From Limnohabitans sp. Rim11 (GTDB lineage: Bacteria > Pseudomonadota > Gammaproteobacteria > Burkholderiales > Burkholderiaceae_C), in assembly GCF_001269365.1 (NCBI RefSeq), contig NZ_CXOM01000003.1:248001-312000 (forward strand): 64,000 nucleotides of DNA. Reading direction: 5' to 3'. This document shows, piece by piece, positions 42,568-51,651 of the stretch. The position numbers and the translations under genes were made by a program. How positions within the stretch are numbered: the first letter of the stretch is position 1; the number at the start of each line of letters is the position of its first letter. The notes beneath the pieces were generated by a model. That model had not been told where the DNA came from, did not search any database, and saw only the letters and a program-made list of their open reading frames with translations.

Positions 42568-43707
42568 TTAAGCGCCAAACAAACCTTTGAGTTTGTCTGT
42601 CCAACTGTTGCCCGTAGGCATGTGCTTGGCGCCGCCTTTTTGCAAAGACTCTTCAAACTCTTTGAGCAGCTTGCGCTGATGCTCTGTCAGTTTGACTGGC
42701 GTCTCCACTGTAATGTGACAGTACAAGTCGCCAGGGTAGCTGGAACGCACGCCCTTGATGCCTTTGCCGCGCAAACGGAATTGCTTGCCCGTTTGGGTGC
42801 CTTCGGGAATATCGATGGCCGCTTTGCCACTGAGTGTGGGCACATCGATTTCACCGCCCAATGCGGCTTTGCTAAAGCCGATGGGGACAGAGCAATGCAG
42901 GTCGTCGCCATCGCGCTCAAAGATGTCGTGCTTCTTGAGGCGAATCTCAATGTACAAGTCGCCAGGCGGTCCGCCGTTGGTGCCGGGCTCACCGTTACCG
43001 GTGCTGCGAATGCGCATGCCGTCGTCAATGCCTGCAGGAATTTTGACTTCGAGTGTTTTTTGCTTTTTGAGCTTGCCTTGGCCACTGCACGAAGGGCAGG
43101 GGTCGGAGATGATTTTGCCGGAGCCGCGGCAGTGGGGGCAGGTTTGCTGCACACTAAAAAAGCCTTGGCGCATTTGCACAGTTCCCGAACCTTGGCAGGT
43201 GCCGCAGGTTTTGGCGCTGGTGCCTTTCTTGGCGCCGGTGCCATCGCAAGGATCGCATTCTTCCCAGCCGGGAATTCGAATTTGCGCGTCTTTACCTGCC
43301 GCCGCTTCTTCCAATGTCACTTCCATGGCATAGCTCAAATCGCCGCCACGAAACACTTGACGGCCACCACGGCCCCCGCCGCGTTGCTGACCAAAGATGT
43401 CACCAAAGATGTCGCCAAAGGCTTCACCAAAACCGCCAAAGCCCTCTGCACCGCCGCCAGGGCCGCGCATGTTGGGGTCAACACCGGCGTGGCCGTACTG
43501 ATCGTAGGCAGCGCGTTTTTGCGCGTCCGACAACATCTCGTAGGCCTCTTTGACCTCTTTGAATTTGGCTTCTGCGTCTTTGGCGTCGTCACCCTGATGA
43601 CGGTCCGGGTGGAACTTCATCGCCAGTTTGCGATACGCCTTTTTGATCTCTTCTTCAGAGGCGTTCTTGGCTACACCCAATACTTCGTAAAAGTCTCTTT
43701 TGGCCAT
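42568..43707 (-). CDS. dnaJ: Chaperone protein DnaJ
   Basis: 379 aa, full length. An N-terminal J domain carries the HPD motif in [11 protein letters not shown], followed by a Gly/Phe-rich stretch ([19 protein letters not shown]). The zinc-finger domain has four repeats: [24 protein letters not shown] and CPSCSGQG. The C-terminal client-binding domain follows. It feeds unfolded clients to DnaK and stimulates its ATPase. It lies 97 nt after dnaK with a hairpin in between. It probably shares the heat-shock promoters of the operon. Confident call. Confidence 0.97.
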   Translation of the reverse strand: MAKRDFYEVLGVAKNASEEEIKKAYRKLAMKFHPDRHQGDDAKDAEAKFKEVKEAYEMLSDAQKRAAYDQYGHAGVDPNMRGPGGGAEGFGGFGEAFGDIFGDIFGQQRGGGRGGRQVFRGGDLSYAMEVTLEEAAAGKDAQIRIPGWEECDPCDGTGAKKGTSAKTCGTCQGSGTVQMRQGFFSVQQTCPHCRGSGKIISDPCPSCSGQGKLKKQKTLEVKIPAGIDDGMRIRSTGNGEPGTNGGPPGDLYIEIRLKKHDIFERDGDDLHCSVPIGFSKAALGGEIDVPTLSGKAAIDIPEGTQTGKQFRLRGKGIKGVRSSYPGDLYCHITVETPVKLTEHQRKLLKEFEESLQKGGAKHMPTGNSWTDKLKGLFGA

Positions 43708-43734
43708 CGTTTTTTGCTACTGTTTGAACAAGAA

Positions 43735-43775
43735 CGCCGCGAAAGCGATTTCCTTAAGGATACGCTGACGCGGCG
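43735..43775 (-). other. Hairpin between dnaK and dnaJ
   Basis: A CGCCGCG / CGCGGCG outer stem, AGCG / CGCT inner pairing and a TCCTTAAGGA core form a long imperfect hairpin in the 97-nt dnaK-dnaJ gap. No T-run follows. It may stabilise the dnaK mRNA end or dampen dnaJ. Confidence 0.5.
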
Positions 43776-43804
43776 GCTTGGGCTATTGCCCTTGAATGAA
43801 AGGC

Positions 43805-45736
43805 TTAGCCTTTTTTAACTTCTTTCACTTCTGCATCGACCACGTTGTCGTCTGCAGGTTTGGCGTCGGCACCTGGGCCGCCCGCTGCGCCACCGGCAGC
43901 CGCTTCTTTGGCTTGCATGTCGGCGTACATTTTTTCGCCCAGCTTTTGGCTGACAGTCATGAGGGTTTCGGTTTTGGCTTCGATGGCTTCTTTGTCTTCG
44001 CCCTTCAAAGCTTCTTCCAATTCCTTCACAGCGGCTTCGATTTTTGTTTTTTCGTCGCCTTCAATTTTGTCGCCGTACTCGGTCAAGCTTTTCTTCACGC
44101 TGTGAACCGTGGCTTCGCCAGAGTTTTTGGCTTGAACGATTTCGAGTTTCTTCTTGTCGTCTGCAGCGTTCAACTCAGCGTCTTTCACCATCTGTTGAAT
44201 TTCGTCTTCAGACAAACCAGAGTTGGCTTTGATGGTGATCTTGTTTTCTTTGCCAGTGCCTTTGTCTTTGGCGCCCACGTGCAAGATGCCGTTGGCGTCG
44301 ATGTCAAAGGACACTTCAATTTGCGGTGTGCCGCGTGCTGCAGGTGGGATGCCTTCGAGGTTGAACTCACCCAGCAACTTGTTGCCAGTGGCCATCTCGC
44401 GCTCGCCTTGGTAAACCTTGATGGTCACAGCAGGTTGGTTGTCGTCAGCTGTGGAGAAGGTCTGTGCAAACTTGGTGGGGATGGTGGTGTTCTTGGTGAT
44501 CATCTTGGTCATCACGCCGCCCAGGGTTTCAATGCCCAAGGACAAAGGTGTCACGTCCAACAACAACACGTCTTTGCGATCGCCCGACAAAACTTGACCT
44601 TGAATGGCAGCGCCAACAGCCACAGCTTCGTCTGGGTTCACGTCTTTGCGGGGCTCTTTGCCAAAGAACTCTTTCACCTTCTCTTGCACCTTGGGCATGC
44701 GAGACATACCGCCGACCAAAATGATGTCGTCGATATCGGCCACGTTCACGCCGGCGTCTTTGATGGCAGTGCGGCAAGGGGCAATGGTGCGCTCGATCAA
44801 CTCGTCCACCAAGCTTTCCAATTTCGCGCGGCTGAGTTTGATGTTCAGGTGCTTAGGACCTGTGGCATCGGCGGTGATGTAAGGCAAGTTGATGTCGGTA
44901 CCAGCTGAGCTGGACAATTCGATCTTGGCTTTTTCAGCGGCTTCTTTCAAGCGCTGCAAGGCCAACACGTCTTTGGACAAATCAACGCCGCTTTCTTTCT
45001 TGAACTCAGAAATGATGAAGTCGATGATGCGTTGGTCGAAGTCTTCGCCACCCAAGAAGGTGTCGCCGTTGGTGGACAAGACTTCAAATTGTTTTTCGCC
45101 ATCGACGTCGGCAATTTCAATGATGGACACGTCAAACGTACCGCCACCCAAGTCATACACCGCAATTTTGCGATCGCCTTTTTCGGTCTTGTCCAAACCG
45201 AAAGCCAATGCAGCGGCAGTGGGTTCGTTGATGATGCGCTTCACATCCAAACCAGCGATACGACCTGCATCTTTGGTGGCTTGACGTTGTGCGTCATTGA
45301 AGTAAGCAGGTACCGTGATGACGGCTTCTGTCACTTCTTCGCCGAGGTAGTCTTCGGCGGTTTTCTTCATCTTGCGCAAGACTTCTGCGCTGATTTGTGG
45401 GGGGGCCAATTTGTTGCCGCGCACTTCAACCCAGGCATCGCCGTTGTCTGCTTTGGCAATGGTGTAAGGCATCAGGTCGATGTCTTTTTGAACTTCTTTT
45501 TCGGCGAACTTGCGGCCAATCAAACGCTTCACGGCATACAGCGTGTTGCGGGGGTTGGTGACGGCTTGGCGCTTGGCGGACGCACCGACCAAAATTTCGC
45601 CGTCTTCCTGGTAAGCAATGATGGAAGGGGTGGTACGAGCGCCTTCGGCGTTCTCAATCACCTTGGTGGTGTTGCCTTCCATGATGGCCACACACGAGTT
45701 GGTGGTGCCCAAGTCAATGCCAATAATTCTTCCCAT
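43805..45736 (-). CDS. dnaK: Molecular chaperone DnaK
   Basis: 643 aa from the ATG at 45736 ([20 protein letters not shown]), with GGAG 6 nt upstream; the longer frame would cover the heat-shock promoter. Hsp70 signatures are seen: IDLGTTNS near the start, [16 protein letters not shown] near 193 and [20 protein letters not shown] near 337. The peptide-binding domain and a C-terminal Ala/Gly-rich tail ending [14 protein letters not shown] follow. It is an ATP-driven chaperone working with DnaJ and GrpE, both adjacent. A sigma-32-type promoter lies just upstream, in addition to one before grpE. Confidence 0.98.
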   Translation of the reverse strand: MGRIIGIDLGTTNSCVAIMEGNTTKVIENAEGARTTPSIIAYQEDGEILVGASAKRQAVTNPRNTLYAVKRLIGRKFAEKEVQKDIDLMPYTIAKADNGDAWVEVRGNKLAPPQISAEVLRKMKKTAEDYLGEEVTEAVITVPAYFNDAQRQATKDAGRIAGLDVKRIINEPTAAALAFGLDKTEKGDRKIAVYDLGGGTFDVSIIEIADVDGEKQFEVLSTNGDTFLGGEDFDQRIIDFIISEFKKESGVDLSKDVLALQRLKEAAEKAKIELSSSAGTDINLPYITADATGPKHLNIKLSRAKLESLVDELIERTIAPCRTAIKDAGVNVADIDDIILVGGMSRMPKVQEKVKEFFGKEPRKDVNPDEAVAVGAAIQGQVLSGDRKDVLLLDVTPLSLGIETLGGVMTKMITKNTTIPTKFAQTFSTADDNQPAVTIKVYQGEREMATGNKLLGEFNLEGIPPAARGTPQIEVSFDIDANGILHVGAKDKGTGKENKITIKANSGLSEDEIQQMVKDAELNAADDKKKLEIVQAKNSGEATVHSVKKSLTEYGDKIEGDEKTKIEAAVKELEEALKGEDKEAIEAKTETLMTVSQKLGEKMYADMQAKEAAAGGAAGGPGADAKPADDNVVDAEVKEVKKG

Positions 45737-45778
45737 GTTCTTCTCCGGTAAATCTAAAAAATGCTTGAATGAAACAGA

Positions 45779-45805
45779 AGTAGGGGCGGTTTGGGAAATT
45801 TCAAG
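45779..45805 (-). promoter_or_regulatory. Sigma-32 heat-shock promoter for dnaK
   Basis: On the minus strand CTTGAAA (45805-45799) and CCCCTACT (45786-45779) are spaced by 12 nt, close to the consensus CTTGAAA-N11-16-CCCCATNT. It is about 45 nt before the dnaK ATG. Confidence 0.75.
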
Positions 45806-45880
45806 GCCGATTTGGCTCAAATTGCGTCTTTTTTGCCCTGATTTGCCCCAATTGAGGCTGTTTTCTACTTCTGCGAGGTT

Positions 45881-46486
45881 TTATTTAGGGGCGGTTACTG
45901 TGACCAAAGCGGGACGCAACACACGATCAGCAATCAAGTACCCTTTTTGCAAAACTGTGACCACGGTGTTGGCCTCTTGCTCAGCAGGCACCACGCTAAT
46001 GGCTTGGTGGTGATGGGGGTCGAACTTGGTGCCAGCGGCAGGGTTGATCTCAATCACCTTGTTGCGCTCCAGGGCACTTTTGAGTTGACGGAGGGTGGCT
46101 TCGGCACCTTCGCGAATTTGCTCAGGCGTGACATTTTGAATTGCCAAGCCGGCTTCCAAGCTGTCCAACACAGGCAGCAGGCTATCGGCAAAACCTTCGA
46201 CCGCAAACTTGCGAGCCTTAGAAATTTCTTCATCGGCGCGGCGCCGTGCGTTTTGCACGTCAGCTTGGGCGCGAAGGTACTGGTCTGCCAAAGTCGCATT
46301 TTGAGCTTTGACGTTGGCCAGTTCGGCTTGGGCGTCAGCCAGAGGATCTAAGGAAGCTGGCGCTTGTGCGGCTTGGGTGTCAGTGCCCATGGCAGCCGCA
46401 GCGGCAGCCAAAGCTTCAGCCGCGGGCATGACGCCGGCGGGGTTGGGGTTTTGATGAGAGGTGTTTTGTGAGCTGGAATCAGACAT
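45881..46486 (-). CDS. grpE: Nucleotide exchange factor GrpE
   Basis: 201 aa from the ATG at 46486 ([15 protein letters not shown]); a longer frame would cover the heat-shock promoter. A flexible Ala/Gln-rich N-terminus is followed by a coiled-coil region ([20 protein letters not shown] and on through [20 protein letters not shown]) and a C-terminal beta domain with [20 protein letters not shown] and [21 protein letters not shown]. The last part is the GrpE signature, shown here in pieces. It releases ADP from DnaK. The gene heads the grpE-dnaK-dnaJ series and has its own sigma-32 promoter. Confidence 0.96.
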   Translation of the reverse strand: MSDSSSQNTSHQNPNPAGVMPAAEALAAAAAAMGTDTQAAQAPASLDPLADAQAELANVKAQNATLADQYLRAQADVQNARRRADEEISKARKFAVEGFADSLLPVLDSLEAGLAIQNVTPEQIREGAEATLRQLKSALERNKVIEINPAAGTKFDPHHHQAISVVPAEQEANTVVTVLQKGYLIADRVLRPALVTVTAPK

Positions 46487-46519
46487 GAAATGCATCCGCA
46501 ATAAATGACAACGCCCCAA

Positions 46520-46547
46520 ACTTGGGGGCGTTTTGAAAGATTTCAAG
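46520..46547 (-). promoter_or_regulatory. Sigma-32 heat-shock promoter for grpE
   Basis: On the minus strand CTTGAAA (46547-46541) and CCCCAAGT (46527-46520) are spaced by 13 nt. The -10 region lies inside an inverted repeat (AACGCCCC / GGGGCGTT, about 46510-46532). It is about 35 nt before grpE. Confidence 0.8.
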
Positions 46548-46584
46548 ACCCTACTGGCAAAGTGCCAAAGGGACCTGAATTAGA

Positions 46585-46935
46585 TCAAGACAGATCGAGC
46601 AATTCGACGTCGAACTTGAGTGTGGCGTTGGGGGGAATGACACCACCAGCGCCGCGCGAACCGTAACCTAATTCAGCGGGAATGATCAGGGTGCGAGCGC
46701 CCCCAATTTTCATCCCAGCCACGCCTTCGTCCCAGCCGCGAATGACCATGCCAGCGCCCAAACTGAATTGGAAGGGGTCGCGGCGGTCTTTGCTGGAGTC
46801 AAATTTGGCGCCTTGCTCGCCATCTTTGTACAACCAACCGGTATAGTGAACGGTGACCGTTTGGCCTTTGGTGGCTTCGGCGCCGTCGCCGACCACGGTG
46901 TCTTCGTATTGCAGGCCTGTGGCTGTGGTGATCAT
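46585..46935 (-). CDS. FKBP-type peptidyl-prolyl cis-trans isomerase
   Basis: 116 aa from the ATG at 46935, which has AGGA 6 nt upstream. It is a single-domain FKBP without a signal peptide. Active-site segments are seen: VTVHYTGWLYKDG, FDSSKDRRDPFQFSLGAGMV, VIRGWDEGVAGMKIGGARTL, IPAELGYGSRGAGGVIPPNA and LKFDVELLDL. It speeds proline isomerisation in the cytoplasm. Its place directly upstream of grpE fits a protein-folding neighbourhood, though a separate heat-shock promoter follows it. Confidence 0.95.
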   Translation of the reverse strand: MITTATGLQYEDTVVGDGAEATKGQTVTVHYTGWLYKDGEQGAKFDSSKDRRDPFQFSLGAGMVIRGWDEGVAGMKIGGARTLIIPAELGYGSRGAGGVIPPNATLKFDVELLDLS

Positions 46936-46960
46936 GGTGTTTCCTAGAAAAATGTCATAG

Positions 46961-46983
46961 AAAGGCCGGTACAAGACCGGCCT
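46961..46983 (-). terminator. Terminator-like hairpin after the FAH-family gene
   Basis: AGGCCGGT / ACCGGCCT with a 5-nt loop (46963-46983) is a perfect 8-bp stem. On the minus strand TTTCT follows. It lies about 47 nt after the FAH-family stop and ends the long acyl-CoA operon. Confidence 0.65.
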
Positions 46984-47029
46984 ATGGGTGAATTATGCCA
47001 GTGGATGGGCGCTTACCAGGGCGCTAGGT

Positions 47030-48205
47030 TCAGTGTGAAGACCGCTTGGTCAAGTCTTGCATGAGGGCTCGGATGCCGTAAGTCCATGCTGGCGCTTGGT
47101 CTGAGGTGGTCACGCGGTTAAAAAGGGTGCCCAATTGCGGGGTGGTGATAGCCACTGTGTCGCCCACCACATGTGTAAAGCCTTGGCCAGGGCCATGTCG
47201 GTCTTGGGTGGGGGCAAACATGGTGCCCAAGAACAGCACCAGGCCATCGGGATATTGATGGTAGGGGCCAATGGCTTGGGCGGCCAAGTCCAAGGGGTCG
47301 CGGCTAATTTGGCTGAGCGAACTGCTGCCTTGCATCACAAAGCCTTCGGGGCCATGGACTGCCATGCTGAGGTCTGTGTTGCGAACGCTGTCAATGGTGT
47401 ACTGGCCATCAAACAATCGAATGAACGGGCCGATGGCACAGCTGGCATTGTTGTCTTTGGCCTTGCCCAAGAGCAGGGCGCTTCGGCCTTCAAAGTCGCG
47501 CAAGTTGACATCGTTGCCCATGGCGGCGCCCACAACATGGCCTTTGGAATTGATGACCAAGACAATTTCTGGTTCTGGGTTGTTCCAAGAACTGCCTGGG
47601 TGCAGGCCCACATCAAAGCCAGAGCCCACGGCGCTCATGGCTTGTGATTTGGTAAAAATTTCTGCATCGGGGCCAATACCCACCTCCAGGTACTGCGACC
47701 AGACGCCTTGGGCGACCAATACTTCTTTGAGTTTCATGGCTTGTGGCGAGCCTGGTTTGACGTTGCGCAGGTTGTCGCCCATGACGTCAATCACGGCTTT
47801 GCGAACGCTTTCGGCTTTGGCGGCGTCGCCGCGGGCTTGCTCTTCAATGACGCGCTCTAGCATGCTGGCTACAAAGGTCACGCCAGCAGCTTTAATGGCT
47901 TGCAGGTCGGTAGGAGCCAGGAACCAGGCTTGATCTTCGTGACGCTGCTTGGGATCGGTGTTGTTCCAAATGGTTTCGGTTGAGCAAGTTTTGCCGCGGT
48001 GTTGCTGCACCCGTGCTGCAGCGTTGTCCATTTCCATTAAGTCACTGCTGGTGAGGGCCAAGCCAGACAAGTCAGTGGTTTCTGTGGCGTTGACTTTGAC
48101 CAAATAAGGGCCTTCACCAGGCACCCAAACACGGCCAATCAAGACTGCGTGGTCATGGTCGATGGGCAGTGTTTCTGCCAATGAAGGAAAGCTTGAGTGT
48201 GACAA
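47030..48205 (-). CDS. Fumarylacetoacetate hydrolase family protein
   Basis: 391 aa from a TTG at 48205, which has GGGAGA 7 nt upstream. Frames beginning at 48319 would overlap the MarR gene by 68 nt, and no ATG lies between. FAH-fold segments are seen: VEVGIGPDAEIFTKSQAMSA, GLHPGSSWNNPEPEIVLVIN, GHVVGAAMGNDVNLRDFEGR and LLGKAKDNNASCAIGPFIRL, with the acidic metal ligands in NPEPE. The family covers hydrolases, hydratases and decarboxylases of keto acids. It is the last gene of the operon, 46 nt after marR, and may act on a product of the ring or chain degradation. Exact reaction unknown. Confidence 0.78.
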   Translation of the reverse strand: MSHSSFPSLAETLPIDHDHAVLIGRVWVPGEGPYLVKVNATETTDLSGLALTSSDLMEMDNAAARVQQHRGKTCSTETIWNNTDPKQRHEDQAWFLAPTDLQAIKAAGVTFVASMLERVIEEQARGDAAKAESVRKAVIDVMGDNLRNVKPGSPQAMKLKEVLVAQGVWSQYLEVGIGPDAEIFTKSQAMSAVGSGFDVGLHPGSSWNNPEPEIVLVINSKGHVVGAAMGNDVNLRDFEGRSALLLGKAKDNNASCAIGPFIRLFDGQYTIDSVRNTDLSMAVHGPEGFVMQGSSSLSQISRDPLDLAAQAIGPYHQYPDGLVLFLGTMFAPTQDRHGPGQGFTHVVGDTVAITTPQLGTLFNRVTTSDQAPAWTYGIRALMQDLTKRSSH

Positions 48206-48251
48206 GGCCAGGTCTCCCGAGTGAATCTCTTGGCCCAGTTTTTCTGCGCCC

Positions 48252-48713
48252 TTAGAGGTATATTTTTTGTAGCAATGTGACCAAGGTTTGAACTTGGTTG
48301 GGGGTAAGTTTAGACCCAATTTTCATTTCTAGCTCGGAAGCCGTGGCTTCTGCTTGGACCATCAGTTCTTGCCCTTTTTCTGTCGGGTGCAAGCCCATGG
48401 CTCGGCCATCGTGCGGGTGGGGCAGGCGCTCAATTAACCCGCGCGACTCAAGCGACTGGACCAAGCCCACCAAATTGGGCGGCAAAATGTTGAGAGCAGC
48501 GCACAACTGCCGCGACGTAACGCCTGGGTTGTGCACGATGACAGACATGACCGAAAAATCCACCGGCTTTAAGTCATAGACAGCCATACGTTCTAAAAAT
48601 TGGGCAATCACAGCCAACGCTGCGCGACGTGCGTTGTAACCAATCAAGGTTTCCAGGTAACTCGTGTCGACGGTATCGACAGAAGCAACAGGATTTTTTA
48701 GGCTGCTGCGCAT
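48252..48713 (-). CDS. MarR family transcriptional regulator
   Basis: 153 aa from the ATG at 48713; longer frames run deep into the upstream acyl-CoA dehydrogenase gene, and this start overlaps its end by 16 nt. The winged helix-turn-helix is seen in VTSRQLCAALNILPPNLVGL and VQSLESRGLIERLPHPHDGR, with the wing at DGRAMGLHPTEKGQE. MarR repressors in similar operons (for example CouR) sense aromatic acyl-CoA esters. It lies inside the operon it probably controls. A 15-bp palindrome in the divergent promoter at 55684 is a candidate target. Confidence 0.88.
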   Translation of the reverse strand: MRSSLKNPVASVDTVDTSYLETLIGYNARRAALAVIAQFLERMAVYDLKPVDFSVMSVIVHNPGVTSRQLCAALNILPPNLVGLVQSLESRGLIERLPHPHDGRAMGLHPTEKGQELMVQAEATASELEMKIGSKLTPNQVQTLVTLLQKIYL

Positions 48714-50401
48714 TGCGTCTCGATGATGTGACTGCGCATGGCGAACTCGGGCAAGATCCACTGGCGGAAAGCTTTGGAGGGGGCTTGCCACCGGTCTTTC
48801 AAGTTGGGCGTGTCTTCATTCAGCTTGGTATCGATGCGTTGCCAAGCCCACTGCAACATGACCAGCGCCATAGCGCGTAAAAAGTCGTCTGCGACGCGAT
48901 GACCCAGGCTCGGTTCGAGTTGAGCCGCCGTCAAAATACTTTGCGTCAAATTGCGAAGCTGTGTGGCCTCTGCGGTTTCTGAACCGGACTCTGACTTCAT
49001 GTCATCGAGCAACTGGTTCAAACTCTGACCGCCATCGGCCATGATTTTGCGAACCAACAAATCAATGGCTTGAATTTCGTTGGTGCCTTCGTAAATCATG
49101 GCAACCCGTGCATCCCGAACGATTTGTTCAATGCCCCATTCACGCACATAGCCATGGCCGCCAAACACTTGGAGGCAATCGCTGCCGCCATGAAAGGCTT
49201 GATGGGTGAAAGCTGCTTTCATCATGGGTGTGACCAGGGCACACCAGCGTTGTGACTTGGCTGCTGTGTCTTTGTCGGCGTGTTTGATGCGGTCTAACTC
49301 TACGGCTGTTTGGTAGGCTAGCACGCGACCGCCATCCACCCAGGCGCGCTGTGTGTCCAAGATGCGCTTGATGGCGGGGTGTTGAATGATGAAGTCGGCT
49401 TCGGCGGCAGATTTGGCTTTGGCGTCTTTGCCAGCTGGCGCGCGCATTTGGCGGCGTTCTTTGGCGTAGGCATCTGCTTTTTGCCAAGCGGCATCGAGCA
49501 GACCAATGCCTTGCATGGCCACATGCAAACGCGCTGCGTTCATCATGACGAACATGGCGTTCAAACCTTTGCCAGGTTCGCCAATGATTTCTGCCAAGGC
49601 ATCGTCAAAACGCATGACGCAAGTGGGGCTACCATGCAAGCCCATCTTTTCTTCAATGCGGTCGCAATGCACGGCACTGCGATCGCCATTGGGGTAATAC
49701 TTGGGGACCAAAAATAGCGACAAACCTTTCGGTCCAGGTGGGGAGTCTGGCAGGCGAGCCAACACCAAGTGCACGATGTTGTCAGTCAGGTCGTGTTCGC
49801 CTCCGGAAATAAAAATCTTGGTGCCATTCAAGGCGTAGCGGCCATCCGTTTGGGGCGTGGCTTTGGTGCGTGACAAGCCCAAGTCGCTACCAGCATGGGG
49901 CTCCGTTAGGCACATCGTGGCCAACCATTCGCCGGTGCCGACTTTGCTCAGATATGTTTCTTTGAGTGAAGGGCTGGCGTAATGTTTGATGCATTCATAA
50001 GCACCATGCAACAAACCGGGTGCCATGGTCCAGCCATGGTTAGCGGCTGACAGCATTTCGTACAGCATGATCTCCCAAACGGTGGGCAAGCCTTGACCAC
50101 CATCTTCTGCGTCAGCGGACAGGGCTGGCCAGCCTGCTTGCCAAAACATTTGGTAGGCCGCTTGAAAACCAGGGGGCATGGTGACTTTGCCATCTTGCCA
50201 TTGCGCACCGATTTCATCGCCATTGCGGTTTAAGGGCGCAACCACCTCGCCGACAAATTTGCCAGCTTCTTCCAAGACTTGTTGTGCCAATTCAGCGTCT
50301 AACTCTTCAAACACTTGAAGAGATTTGAGCTGATCGGGTGCACTTAAGACTTGTGACAAGACAAATTGCATGTCTTGAACGTTGGGTTGGTAATGGCTCA
50401 T
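48698..50401 (-). CDS. Acyl-CoA dehydrogenase (large type)
   Basis: 567 aa. Acyl-CoA dehydrogenase motifs are MCLTEPHAGSDLGLSRTKAT, KIFISGGEHDLTDNIVHLVL, CLQVFGGHGYVREWGIEQIV and VAMIYEGTNEIQAIDLLVRK with the probable catalytic Glu. It shares its large size and C-terminal extension with the enzyme at 27744, but the two are clearly different proteins. It introduces the alpha-beta double bond and donates electrons to ETF. It starts 6 nt after the thioesterase stop in an operon with a ligase, hydratase, thiolase and dehydrogenase, which together make a beta-oxidation set. Confidence 0.93.
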   Translation of the reverse strand: MSHYQPNVQDMQFVLSQVLSAPDQLKSLQVFEELDAELAQQVLEEAGKFVGEVVAPLNRNGDEIGAQWQDGKVTMPPGFQAAYQMFWQAGWPALSADAEDGGQGLPTVWEIMLYEMLSAANHGWTMAPGLLHGAYECIKHYASPSLKETYLSKVGTGEWLATMCLTEPHAGSDLGLSRTKATPQTDGRYALNGTKIFISGGEHDLTDNIVHLVLARLPDSPPGPKGLSLFLVPKYYPNGDRSAVHCDRIEEKMGLHGSPTCVMRFDDALAEIIGEPGKGLNAMFVMMNAARLHVAMQGIGLLDAAWQKADAYAKERRQMRAPAGKDAKAKSAAEADFIIQHPAIKRILDTQRAWVDGGRVLAYQTAVELDRIKHADKDTAAKSQRWCALVTPMMKAAFTHQAFHGGSDCLQVFGGHGYVREWGIEQIVRDARVAMIYEGTNEIQAIDLLVRKIMADGGQSLNQLLDDMKSESGSETAEATQLRNLTQSILTAAQLEPSLGHRVADDFLRAMALVMLQWAWQRIDTKLNEDTPNLKDRWQAPSKAFRQWILPEFAMRSHIIETQCAAA

Positions 50402-50407
50402 GGCGAA

Positions 50408-50827
50408 TCAAATGCAAAGTGCTTTAATATCCGCAGGCACGGGAATGGCTTTGATGCGATCGGGGTCATCAGGGTGTTTGATGCAAAAAGCACGCACCTC
50501 GGTGCCTTCACACAACACGGTATCGCCGCGCATCACCACGTGTTTGTGGATGAAGGTTTTCTCGCGCCACTCTTGCACACTGGTGTGAATTTGAAGCGTT
50601 TCGCCATAGGTGGCTGGGCGACCAAACTTGGTGTTGATTTCTAGCAGCGGGGTGCCAATGATGCCGGTGGTTTTGACCAGCTCGCGCCAAGGTTGAACAC
50701 CGCACTTCACAAAGAAATTCAAGGACGACGCGTCCATCCATTTGGAGAAGTTAGGAAAGAAGACGATGCCTGCGGGGTCGCAGTCACCGAACATCACTTG
50801 TACTTCGTAAACAACTGTTTGACTCAT
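50408..50827 (-). CDS. Acyl-CoA thioesterase, 4-hydroxybenzoyl-CoA thioesterase type
   Basis: 139 aa, a single hot-dog domain. The conserved start VMFGDCDPAGIVFFPNFSKW carries the catalytic Asp of the 4-hydroxybenzoyl-CoA thioesterase group. Later segments GRPATYGETLQIHTSVQEWR and RGDTVLCEGTEVRAFCI fit the fold. It splits an acyl- or aroyl-CoA to the free acid and CoA. Within an operon that could yield an aromatic CoA ester, release of a benzoate-type acid is plausible but unproven. It overlaps nothing and lies 17 nt after the SDR gene. Confidence 0.87.
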   Translation of the reverse strand: MSQTVVYEVQVMFGDCDPAGIVFFPNFSKWMDASSLNFFVKCGVQPWRELVKTTGIIGTPLLEINTKFGRPATYGETLQIHTSVQEWREKTFIHKHVVMRGDTVLCEGTEVRAFCIKHPDDPDRIKAIPVPADIKALCI

Positions 50828-50844
50828 TGAAAACTTTCTTGAAA

Positions 50845-51609
50845 TTAGCGAGGCGCCATGCGCAGCGCACCGTCCAAGCGAATCACTTCGCCGTTCATGT
50901 GGCCATTGCTCACGATGTGTGCAGCCAATTGGGCAAACTCTTCAGGCTTGCCAAGGCGAGAAGGGAAGGGAATGCTGGCGGCCAAAGAAGCTTGAACAGG
51001 TTCGGGCAATGTTTTTAACAAGGGTGTAGCAAAGATGCCTGGGGCGATGGTGCAAACACGAATGCCGTGTTGGGCCAAATCGCGTGCCATCGGCAGTGTC
51101 ATGCCGGCCACACCTGCTTTGGAAGCGCTGTAGGCTTGTTGTCCCACTTGGCCGTCGAAGGCAGCTACTGAAGCTGTGAACACCATTGCGCCGCGCTCGC
51201 CGTCTTCCATGGGGTCTAGTTTTGCGCAAGCTGCTGCAAACACACGCGCTGCGTTGTAGGTGCCAATCAAATTGACGTTGACCACTTTGGCAAAGTCTTC
51301 CAAGGGTGCAGGGTTGCCGTCTTTGCCCACAATGCGTTTGGCGGTACCAATGCCCGCAATTTGCATCAAGATGCGCGCGCCACCTTGGGCTTTGGCAGCT
51401 TCGGCCACTGCGTTTTCCATGCTGGCTGCGTTGGTCACATCGCACTGAATGGCAATGCCGCCAATGTCAGCTGCAACTTTTTGGGCGTTCTCGAGGTTCA
51501 GGTCGAGTACGGCAACCTTGGCACCCAATCGGGCCAGTTCGCGGGCGGTCGCTTCGCCCAAGCCAGAGCCACCGCCGGTGACCAATGCGCTCATGCCTTG
51601 AATGTTCAT
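50845..51609 (-). CDS. SDR-type 3-hydroxyacyl-CoA dehydrogenase-like enzyme
   Basis: 254 aa, with GAGG about 5 nt before the ATG. Motifs: ALVTGGGSGLGEATARELAR for cofactor binding, DLN after the second strand (NAD preference), MQIAGIG in place of the common NNAG, catalytic Ser in FTASVAAFDG and YSASKAG. The C-terminal IAPGIFATPLLKTLPEPVQA resembles the HSD17B10 group, which oxidises 3-hydroxyacyl-CoA. It fits the third step of beta-oxidation next to the thiolase. Other substrates, such as hydroxy-aryl esters, remain possible. Confidence 0.87.
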   Translation of the reverse strand: MNIQGMSALVTGGGSGLGEATARELARLGAKVAVLDLNLENAQKVAADIGGIAIQCDVTNAASMENAVAEAAKAQGGARILMQIAGIGTAKRIVGKDGNPAPLEDFAKVVNVNLIGTYNAARVFAAACAKLDPMEDGERGAMVFTASVAAFDGQVGQQAYSASKAGVAGMTLPMARDLAQHGIRVCTIAPGIFATPLLKTLPEPVQASLAASIPFPSRLGKPEEFAQLAAHIVSNGHMNGEVIRLDGALRMAPR

Positions 51610-51651
51610 GATGTCCTCTTGATGGATAGATGTTGATGGATGGATGTCGTT

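Noticed and set aside
42502-45751. Long plus-strand open frames (438, 370 and 239 aa) opposite dnaJ and dnaK
   Set aside because: They are antisense shadows of highly biased chaperone genes, lack ribosome sites, and give low-complexity sequences rich in Phe, Val and His. Frames of this kind opposite dnaK are a known artefact.
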